A DNA stretch of 64,000 nt, from assembly GCF_000295095.1 (NCBI RefSeq), contig NZ_JH806634.1:508679-572678 (forward strand). Reading direction: 5' to 3'. Of this stretch, positions 17,758 through 26,027 are shown one piece after another. Each line of letters starts with the position of its first letter. Positions within the stretch are counted from its first letter, which is position 1. The stretch is from Actinomyces timonensis DSM 23838 (GTDB lineage Bacteria > Actinomycetota > Actinomycetes > Actinomycetales > Actinomycetaceae). A program made the position numbers and the translations under genes. The notes below the pieces were generated by a model. It had not been told where the DNA came from, ran no database searches, and worked only from the letters and a program-made list of their open reading frames with translations.

Positions 17758-18456
17758 ATGAGCACTCGTCCCTACTTCGAGGCCGTCGCGCGCCAGATGG
17801 GCCCCGCCGGCGCCGCTGGCCAGCTCGCCCCGATGCCGCAGTCCCGCTACGTGCTGCCCCAGTTCGAGGAGCGCACCGCCTACGGCTTCAAGCGCCAGGA
17901 CCCCTACGCCAAGCTCTTCGAGGACCGCATCGTCTTCATGGGCGTGCAAGTCGACGACGCCTCCGCCGACGACATCATGGCCCAGCTCCTCGTCCTGGAG
18001 TCCCAGGACCCCGACGGGCTCATCACCATGTACATCAACAGCCCCGGCGGCTCCTTCACGGCCCTGACCGCCATCTACGACACGATGCAGTACATCAAGC
18101 CGCAGGTGCAGACCGTGTGCCTGGGGCAGGCCGCCTCCGCGGCCGCCGTGCTGCTGGCCGCGGGCAGCCCGGGCAAGCGCCTCGCCCTGCCCAACGCCCG
18201 CGTGCTCATCCACCAGCCCGCCATGGAGGGCATGCACGGCCAGGCCAGCGACATCGAGATCGTCGCCGACGAGATCGACCGCATGCGCGCCTGGCTGGAG
18301 GACACCCTGGCAGCGCACACCGGCCGGGACCGCGATCTCATCCACAACGACCTGGAGCGCGACAAGATCCTCACCGCCGCCGCCGCCCAGGAGTACGGCA
18401 TCGTCGACCAGGTGCTCAGCCCCCGCAAGGCCGCGCCCTCCCCTCACTCCTCCTGA
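17758..18456 (+). CDS. clpP2: ATP-dependent Clp protease proteolytic subunit 2
   Basis: 232 residues; second ClpP of the pair. It has [20 protein letters not shown], a nucleophile in CLGQAASAAAVLLAAG and the histidine in LIHQPAMEG. Compared with ClpP1 it has an N-terminal extension of ~25 residues, as normal for actinobacterial ClpP2. Translation is probably coupled to clpP1. A strong hairpin follows, so the clpP transcript seems to end before the XRE cassette, and clpX is separated from it by ~1.9 kb. Confidence 0.95.
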   Translation: MSTRPYFEAVARQMGPAGAAGQLAPMPQSRYVLPQFEERTAYGFKRQDPYAKLFEDRIVFMGVQVDDASADDIMAQLLVLESQDPDGLITMYINSPGGSFTALTAIYDTMQYIKPQVQTVCLGQAASAAAVLLAAGSPGKRLALPNARVLIHQPAMEGMHGQASDIEIVADEIDRMRAWLEDTLAAHTGRDRDLIHNDLERDKILTAAAAQEYGIVDQVLSPRKAAPSPHSS

Positions 18457-18489
18457 CACGCGGGTCCGCGAGCCCTCTGCGATCGCTGC

Positions 18490-18524
18490 GATGGCGCCGC
18501 CCGGCATGTCCGGACGGCGCCATC
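18490..18524 (+). terminator. Terminator after clpP2
   Basis: GATGGCGCCG and CGGCGCCATC pair perfectly, with an inner CCGG/CCGG step around CATGT. It starts 34 nt after the clpP2 stop. Confidence 0.75.
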
Positions 18525-18672
18525 GCCCGTGCGGGGTGGCCGACAGCCCGAGTCAGCCGCTCCGTGGGTGCTATCGGCTCGAGCGGGGCAGGAGCACGAC
18601 CTCGGCGCGGTGGCCCCGGTGAAACATGTTGTTGTCGTCTCGTTGCCCGTGAGGTGATGCGGCGATGGGTGG

Positions 18673-18709
18673 GTTGCTCCCCACTGAATCATGACGATAC
18701 AAATGATTC
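18673..18709 (+). promoter_or_regulatory. Promoter and palindromic operator of the XRE/ImmA/PIN operon
   Basis: A perfect 8-bp inverted repeat TGAATCAT (18684-18691) / ATGATTCA (18702-18709) flanks a -10-like GATACA (18695-18700), with TTGCTC at 18673-18678 as a possible -35 (16-bp spacing). The palindrome encloses the -10 and ends 12 nt before the XRE start. Autorepression by the XRE protein is the likely role. Confidence 0.65.
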
Positions 18710-18721
18710 AGGAGGTGTGCC

Positions 18722-19060
18722 ATGACAGATGAGATCGCCCCCGATGCCATCGCGAGAGCCCTGTCCCAGGCAGGCCTCTCCCAGCGCAAGGCCGCTGAGC
18801 GCACTGGGATCTCCCAGGCGACCCTGTCGAGAATCCTCTCGGGCCGGAGGCGGCCGACGGTGCCGGAGCTGATGCTCCTGGCTGACGCCACAGGGTGCTC
18901 GCTGGGCAGCCTCACCGGGCGCGGCGCTGTGGCGGACCGCTGCCTCATGGCGGCCCGCGCCACCGATGGCGCCTCAGTGGAGGCCATGCGCACCACCCTC
19001 ATCGGCTACCTCGAGCTCGACGCCTACCTCGCCGACCAGGCGATCCCACGAGTCCTCTGA
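18722..19060 (+). CDS. XRE-family HTH regulator
   Basis: 112 residues. The Cro/C1 helix-turn-helix spans about residues 8-62 and includes LSQRKAAERTGISQATLSRILSGRRRPTVPELMLLA. The C-terminal ~50 residues are a small helical tail. AGGAGG precedes the ATG. The stop overlaps the next ATG as TGATG. XRE proteins paired with ImmA/IrrE peptidases are usually repressors cleaved by the peptidase under stress, as in ICEBs1 ImmR/ImmA and Deinococcus DdrO/IrrE. Here the pair is followed by a PIN protein, which suggests a toxin-antitoxin or stress-response cassette. Confidence 0.88.
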   Translation: MTDEIAPDAIARALSQAGLSQRKAAERTGISQATLSRILSGRRRPTVPELMLLADATGCSLGSLTGRGAVADRCLMAARATDGASVEAMRTTLIGYLELDAYLADQAIPRVL

Positions 19061-19905
19061 TGGTGAGCACCCAGGTTCTCGGGCGTCAGGAGGCCGAGGA
19101 GTTCCGCGAGCATCATCATTTCGGCGATGGCCCACTGGGGGACCTCGTCGGCATCATCGAGAGAACCACAGGGCACGACGTCGCCATTATCAACGCCCCA
19201 CCCGAGGAACACGGTCTGACGATGACCGACCCCCAGCGGGGCGTCACCTTCATCGCCGTCGCCGCCAGCGACAACCCCATGCGCCAGCGCAGCAGCCTCG
19301 CCCACGAGCTCTGCCACGTCCTCAACCAGGACGGGGAGATCGAAGTCCAGCAGGGCGGTAACGGCCGCAGGCCGGCCGCGGAGCGCAAGGCGGACGCTTT
19401 CGCCAGACACCTCCTCATCCCGCGCCGTGCGATTGAACGGGTTATGGAGGAGCATGGAGGCGAACCTTGGACCGAGGCGAGTCTCTCCGATCTCGTGCGC
19501 ACCTTCCTCGTGTCGCCCGCGATCGCCGCCATCGCCCTGCACGAGGCGGGGGCCATCCCTGACGATTTCAAACAGCAGTGGATGCGCGTATGGACACCTG
19601 AGCTGGCCGCGAGGCACGGTTGGAGCGACTACTACGCGGCGCTCCAGGAGGAATCCAGGCGAGCGCGCCCGCCACGGCGCCTCCTCGCTCGCGCCATCGA
19701 GGGCTATCGACTGGGCGTTGTCTCCCCGCAGCAACTCGCGGCGATTCGAGGCCTGCCGCCCGAGCGGGTCATCGCCGAACTGGAGAGCGCCGGCGTGCGC
19801 CCGGAGCCCTCCGATCCCATCTGGGCATCCCCTGACAGCCTCCCTGACATCGCCCCGGATCTCACCGCGCTTGATGCGCTTCTGGGCGACGGGGAGAGGG
19901 AATGA
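19060..19905 (+). CDS. ImmA/IrrE-family zinc metallopeptidase
   Basis: 281 residues. The zinc motif HELCH is in SLAHELCHVLNQ (about residues 83-94), followed by the third-ligand region AERKADAFARHLLIP. This is the COG2856 family signature. The second half is helical and probably contacts the partner protein. The start is the ATG of TGATG shared with the XRE stop; the end overlaps the PIN gene as ATGA. Expected activity is site-specific cleavage of the XRE repressor. Alternatively it could be an antitoxin-associated protease for the PIN partner. Confidence 0.88.
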   Translation: MVSTQVLGRQEAEEFREHHHFGDGPLGDLVGIIERTTGHDVAIINAPPEEHGLTMTDPQRGVTFIAVAASDNPMRQRSSLAHELCHVLNQDGEIEVQQGGNGRRPAAERKADAFARHLLIPRRAIERVMEEHGGEPWTEASLSDLVRTFLVSPAIAAIALHEAGAIPDDFKQQWMRVWTPELAARHGWSDYYAALQEESRRARPPRRLLARAIEGYRLGVVSPQQLAAIRGLPPERVIAELESAGVRPEPSDPIWASPDSLPDIAPDLTALDALLGDGERE

Positions 19906-20373
19906 ACCCACCTGTCATCATCGATGCTGGCCCAAGCCTCAACTTCTTCGCCGCGCGTGACGAGCGCTTCTCTGCTGCTGCAGGAGTTCTGAGGAAGATC
20001 AGGGGAACTCAGTTCCTCGCGATCCTCGAGGATGACCACACCTCTGCACTGGACAATGTGGTCCACCGCCTGACAGGCGCACCGCTGGAGGAGCGTCGCA
20101 GCCTTCCGAAGGATCTCGGCGAGATCATGGTCATCGCGCACGCAGTCGTCATGGCTGAGAGTGGGGCGGACGTGCGAGTCGTGATCGACGACGGCTACGG
20201 CGCGCGGCTGGCGGCGCCCCGCGGCTGTCGGGTGGGCAATCGCGCGGGGGCTCGCCGGGCGCGGCCCTCGCGCGGGGAGGCTCGACCTAATAGGCTGGCG
20301 GCACCCCGTTCCCTGACTCCAGCGGCGCTCCCCGCGCCGCCTGGGAGCGGACCCGACGACACAAGGGGGACAC

Positions 20374-21671
<1,298 letters not shown>

Positions 21672-21675
<4 letters not shown>

Positions 21676-22010
21676 GCGCCCCCAAGGCCGTCGAGAGGGG
21701 CATCCCCGGGGTGCCCGCCGATCTCGCGCGCTACCGCGTCACCATCGACAACCTCGACGCCGCCCTCGTCCACCTCCTCGCCGAGCGGTTCCGCTGCACC
21801 CAGCAGGTCGGCGAGCTCAAGGCGCGCCTCGACCTGCCGCCGTCGGACCCCGAGCGCGAGGCCCGCCAGGTGGCCCGCCTGCGCTCGCTCGCCGAGGACG
21901 CCGGGCTCGACCCCGTCTTCGCCGAGAAGTTCTTCGCCTTCATCGTCGCCGAGGTCATCCGCCACCACGAGGAGATCCGCGACGGGGTCACCGGAGAGCC
22001 CACCGCCTGA
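21672..22010 (+). CDS. Chorismate mutase, AroQ type
   Basis: 112 residues, all-helical AroQ fold: [34 protein letters not shown] gives the conserved arginine/lysine contacts for chorismate, and [10 protein letters not shown] the last helix. It converts chorismate to prephenate for Phe/Tyr synthesis. It overlaps the clpX stop by 4 nt (ATGA). An actinobacterial chorismate mutase downstream of clpX is seen in several genera. It shows no signal peptide, so it is the cytoplasmic form and not a secreted *MtCM-like protein. Confidence 0.88.
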
Positions 22011-22046
22011 GAGCCCGCCGGCCGAGTCCCCTCGGCCCGAGCGCCT

Positions 22047-23930
22047 TCAGGCGACCGGCCGCTTGTAGAGCGCGTCGATCTCATCGGCGAAGCGCGCCAG
22101 CGCGTCGGCTCGGCGCACCTTGAGCGAGGGCGTGAGCAGGCCGTTGTCGATCGTGAAGTCGCCCGGCAGCACCGTGAAGGTGCGGATCGACTCCGCCCGG
22201 GAGACCGCCTCATTGGCGCGGGCCACCGCCTTCTCCAACGCGGCGCGGATACGCGGGTCGGTCACCGCCGCCACCGGGTCGAGGTCCTCGATGCCGTGGG
22301 AGGCGAGCCACAGCGGCAGCATCTCCGCGTCCAGCGTCACCAGCGCTCCGATGCAGGGCCGGTTGTCCCCGACGACGAGGACCTGGCTGACCAGCGGGTG
22401 GCCGCGCAGTCGGTCCTCCAGCACGGTGGGGGCGACGTTCTTGCCGCCCGCGGTGACGATGAGCTCCTTCTTGCGGCCCGTGATGCGCAGGGAGCCGTCG
22501 TCCTCGAAGGCGCCGATATCGCCCGTGCGCAGCCAGCCGTCCTCCGTCAGCGCCTCGGCGGTGGCCTCGGCGTTGTTGTGGTAGCCCCGGAACAGGCCGA
22601 TGCCTCGCACGAGGATCTCGCCGTCGTCGTCCAGGCGCAGCTCGGTGCCGGGCATGGGGCCGCCCACCGTGCTGATCCTCATGGAGGCCGGCAGGGTGAC
22701 GGCGCAGGGCGCGGAGGTCTCGGTGAGGCCGTAGCCCTCCAGGACGGTCACGCCCGCGCCGCGGTAGTAGTGGCCGAGCCGCTCGCCCAGGGGGCCGCCG
22801 CCACTGATGACATGCGAGACCCTCCCGCCGAGCAGCGCGCGCAGCTTGGAGAAGACGAGGCGGTCGAAGACCTTCATCTGGGCGCGCAGCCCGCGGCTCG
22901 GGCCGGAGGGGGTGTCCAGGGCGCGCGAGTAGGCGATCGCGGTCTTGGCGGCCAGGCGGAAGACCTTCTGCTTGTTGCCTGCCGAGCGGGCGTCGGCGGC
23001 GTTGTAGATCTTCTCGAAGACCCTCGGCACGGCGACGACGAAGGTGGGGGAGAAGGTCGCCAGGTCGTCCACGAGGTGCTTGACGTCCGGGGCGTGCCCC
23101 ATGACGCCGCGCTCGGAGCAGACGATGGCGATCTCGATGAAGCGCCCCAGCACATGGGCCAGGGGCAGGAACAGCAGGGCGCGCACCTCGGGCGCGCCGA
23201 GCACCTCGGGGACATGCGCGCAGGTGTTGACGCCCAGTTGGATGAGGTTGCCGTGGGTGAGCTCGACGCCCTTGGGGCGCCCCGTGGTGCCCGAGGTGTA
23301 GACGATCGTGGCCAGGTCGGCGCTGGTGAGCGCGGCCGTGCGGGCATCGAGCCCGGCGTGGTCCACGCTCTTGCCCGCGGCGATGAGGTCGGTGATCGCG
23401 TCCCGGGACAGGCACATGACCCGCAGCTCGGCCAGGCCAGGGTTCTCGGCGCTCTGGGCGCTCTGGGCGCGGATCGCCTCCACCATCTGCTCCATGCCGG
23501 CGTTCTCGACGACCACTAGCCTCACGGAGGCGTCGGTGAGGATCCACTCGGCCTGCTCCGCCGACGAGGTCTCATAGACGGGCACGACGACGAGTCCCGC
23601 CTCCCAGGCGGCGAAGTCGAGGAGCGTCCACTCGAAGCAGGTGTGGGACATGATCGCGATCGCGTCCCCGGGGCGCAGGCCCATCGAGACGAGCCCGGCC
23701 GCGACCTCGCGGACCTGGGCGCGGAACGCCGTCGCGCTCATGGTGATCCACCGGCGCCCGACCGAGGGCTTGCGGGCGATGAGCGCGCCCGTGGGGGCGT
23801 GGCGCACGCGCTTGGCCAGGGCCCATGGGGCGGTCATGCCGTCGTGGATATCGACCGCCAGCGGGGCTGCGTGGACGCCGGTGGCGGGGTTGGCTGCCGG
23901 GGTGGCGCCGGAGGGTGCGGGGCTCGTCAT
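22047..23930 (-). CDS. Long-chain fatty acid-CoA ligase (AMP-binding), copy 1
   Basis: 627 residues of the acyl-activating superfamily. The AMP-binding P-loop is YTSGTTGRPKGVELTHGN, the A5 motif GYGLTET, the A7/A8 region RTGDIGAF...GRKKELIVTAGGKNV. The C-terminal lysine region, LTPSLKVRR, is present. The ATG at 23930 (MTSPAPSG) is the choice; the longer frame is a shadow. It activates fatty acids to acyl-CoA through acyl-adenylate. It follows a highly similar gene in the same direction. The gap of 157 nt between the two copies shows no clear promoter. The 5' part is Ala/Pro-rich and probably disordered. Confidence 0.9.
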   Translation of the reverse strand: MTSPAPSGATPAANPATGVHAAPLAVDIHDGMTAPWALAKRVRHAPTGALIARKPSVGRRWITMSATAFRAQVREVAAGLVSMGLRPGDAIAIMSHTCFEWTLLDFAAWEAGLVVVPVYETSSAEQAEWILTDASVRLVVVENAGMEQMVEAIRAQSAQSAENPGLAELRVMCLSRDAITDLIAAGKSVDHAGLDARTAALTSADLATIVYTSGTTGRPKGVELTHGNLIQLGVNTCAHVPEVLGAPEVRALLFLPLAHVLGRFIEIAIVCSERGVMGHAPDVKHLVDDLATFSPTFVVAVPRVFEKIYNAADARSAGNKQKVFRLAAKTAIAYSRALDTPSGPSRGLRAQMKVFDRLVFSKLRALLGGRVSHVISGGGPLGERLGHYYRGAGVTVLEGYGLTETSAPCAVTLPASMRISTVGGPMPGTELRLDDDGEILVRGIGLFRGYHNNAEATAEALTEDGWLRTGDIGAFEDDGSLRITGRKKELIVTAGGKNVAPTVLEDRLRGHPLVSQVLVVGDNRPCIGALVTLDAEMLPLWLASHGIEDLDPVAAVTDPRIRAALEKAVARANEAVSRAESIRTFTVLPGDFTIDNGLLTPSLKVRRADALARFADEIDALYKRPVA

Positions 23931-24087
23931 GGCCCCATCATCGCCCCCCGGTCCGCCCAACGGGGCCCGAACACGGCCATGTGTGGCCGCTGATCCTCGC
24001 CAGGGGGCTGGAGCGCGGCCCTGGCCTGCGGCTTCCGCTGACGGTGAGCGCCGCGGGCGAGCCCCAGGCGTGTGACTCAGGCGAGTC

Positions 24088-26022
24088 TCAGGCCTCCGGG
24101 CCCCGCCGCTTGCCGGCGTAGATGGAGGCGACGGCGTCGGCGTGGGCCTCCATGACGGCCCCCCTCTTGACCTTGAGCGAGGGGGTGAGCAGCCCGTTGG
24201 CCTCCGTGAAGTCCGTGGTGAGCACTCGGAACTCGCGGATCGACTCGGCCCGGGAGACCGCCTCGTTGGTGCGGGCGACGGCGCGCTCCAGCGCGGCGAG
24301 GACCTGCGGGTGCGACGCGGCCTCGACGACGCCCATCTCCGGCAGGCCGTGGTTGCGCAGCCACAGGGGCAGCATCTCGGCGTCCAGCGTGATGAGCGCG
24401 GAGATGAAGGGCTCGTTGTCCCCCAGGACGAGGACCTGGCTGACCAGCGGGTGGCCGCGCAGGCGGTCCTCGAGGATCGCGGGGGCGACGTTCTTGCCGC
24501 CCGCGGTGACGATGAGGTCCTTCTTGCGGCCGGTGATGCGCACCCAGCCGTCGTCGTCGATCGCGCCGATGTCCCCGGTGCGGAACCAGCCATCGGCGGT
24601 GAAGGCCTCGGCGGTGGCGGCCGGGTTGTTGTGGTAGTTGCGGAAGACGCCCAGCCCCCGCACGAGGATCTCCCCGGACTCATCGACCCGGATATCGTTG
24701 CCGCACACGGGCGGTCCCACGGTGCCGATCTTGTTGCGCACATCGAGGTTGACGCAGGTGGGGCCGATCGTCTCGGTGAGGCCGTAGCTCTCGAGGATCT
24801 CCAGGCCCATGCCCCGGTAGAAGTGCCCGAGGCGCTCGCCCAGCGGCCCGCCGCCGGAGATCGCGAAGCGCGCGTTGGGGCCCAGGAGCGAGCGGATCGT
24901 GCGGTAGACGAGGCGGTCGGCGGCCGCGTGGGCGGCGGAGAGGGAGCGCGAGGGGCCCACCGGGGTGTCGAGGGCGCGCGAGTACTCGACAGCGACCTTC
25001 GCCGCCCAGCGGAAGGTCCGCAGCTTCACGCCGCTGCCGGCCTTCGCGTCCGCGGCGTTGTAGATCTTCTCCAGCACGCGCGGCACGGCGAGCACATAGG
25101 AGGGCCCGAAGGCCTGCAGGTCCGGCAGGAGGGTCTTGACGTCCGGGGTGTGCCCGAGGACGCCCTGTCCCGCCAGGGACAGCAGTTCCAGGCAGCGCGC
25201 GTAGGAGTGCGCGAGCGGGAGGAAGAGCAGGAGGCGCGTGTCAGTGCGGAAGAGCAGGTCCGGGATCCAGTGGACGCCGTTGTGCGCCAGGCCCGCCGCG
25301 TTGCGGTGCGTGATCTCGACGCCCTTGGGGCGGCCGGTCGTGCCGGAGGTGTAGATGATGGAGTAGATGTCGTCCGGGCGCACGGCGGCCGAGCGGTCGT
25401 CGACGACGGCCCGCGAGATCGCGCGCCCCGCCGTGGTCAGCTCGGTGAGCGCGTCGCGGTCCAGGGACAGCACCTGGGGGGCGGCAGTCTCGGGATCGGC
25501 GGAGGCGCGGGCCTTGATGGCGGCGTCCACCACGAGCGCGTGGGCGGAGGTCTCGGTGAGGACGAGGCGGATGGCGGCGTCGTCGAGGATCCACTCGATC
25601 TGCTCGGCCGAGTCCGTCTCGTAGATGGGCACGGAGACGAGCCCGGCGCGGGCGATCGCCATGTCCAGGAGCGTCCACTCGTAGCAGGTGCGGGACATGA
25701 GGGCGACGCTCGCGCCGGCCTCCAGGCCCAGACCGATGAGCCCGGCGGCGATCCGGGCGACCTCCTCGCCGAAGGCCCGGGCGGTGATCGGCGTCCAGGT
25801 GCCGAGCGACGTGCGCCGCTCGATGATGGGGCGCTCCGCGGTGCGCGCGATGCGGTCGGCCAGCAGCCACGGGACGGTCCAGGTGGACTCGGTGTCCTTC
25901 GTGTCGCAGGTGCCGGAGGCGCCCATGGTCAGGGGGCTGGAGGCGACGCCGTCGACGACGGTCGTTGCGCCCAGCGACGGGTGCGCGCTCGTCTCGGCAG
26001 GGACAGGGACCCTTTGCTGCAC
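24088..26022 (-). CDS. Long-chain fatty acid-CoA ligase (AMP-binding), copy 2
   Basis: 644 residues with the same motif set: YTSGTTGRPKGVEITHRN, SYGLTET, RTGDIGAIDDDGWVRITGRKKDLIVTAGGKNVAP. The start is GTG 26022, five nt after the valS stop, with GAGGAC before it. It shares long identical blocks with the copy at 22047-23930 (for example the RLRGHPLVSQVLV segment), so the two arose by tandem duplication. Different N-terminal and adenylation-pocket residues suggest different chain-length use. It appears to be co-transcribed with valS. Confidence 0.9.
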   Translation of the reverse strand: MQQRVPVPAETSAHPSLGATTVVDGVASSPLTMGASGTCDTKDTESTWTVPWLLADRIARTAERPIIERRTSLGTWTPITARAFGEEVARIAAGLIGLGLEAGASVALMSRTCYEWTLLDMAIARAGLVSVPIYETDSAEQIEWILDDAAIRLVLTETSAHALVVDAAIKARASADPETAAPQVLSLDRDALTELTTAGRAISRAVVDDRSAAVRPDDIYSIIYTSGTTGRPKGVEITHRNAAGLAHNGVHWIPDLLFRTDTRLLLFLPLAHSYARCLELLSLAGQGVLGHTPDVKTLLPDLQAFGPSYVLAVPRVLEKIYNAADAKAGSGVKLRTFRWAAKVAVEYSRALDTPVGPSRSLSAAHAAADRLVYRTIRSLLGPNARFAISGGGPLGERLGHFYRGMGLEILESYGLTETIGPTCVNLDVRNKIGTVGPPVCGNDIRVDESGEILVRGLGVFRNYHNNPAATAEAFTADGWFRTGDIGAIDDDGWVRITGRKKDLIVTAGGKNVAPAILEDRLRGHPLVSQVLVLGDNEPFISALITLDAEMLPLWLRNHGLPEMGVVEAASHPQVLAALERAVARTNEAVSRAESIREFRVLTTDFTEANGLLTPSLKVKRGAVMEAHADAVASIYAGKRRGPEA

Positions 26023-26027
26023 GGTCC

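Noticed and set aside
20221-20314. Possible frameshifted C-terminus of the PIN gene in the +1 frame
   Set aside because: The alternative frame gives a short stretch ending at 20314 with no PIN-like final strand, so a simple frameshift repair does not restore the domain.
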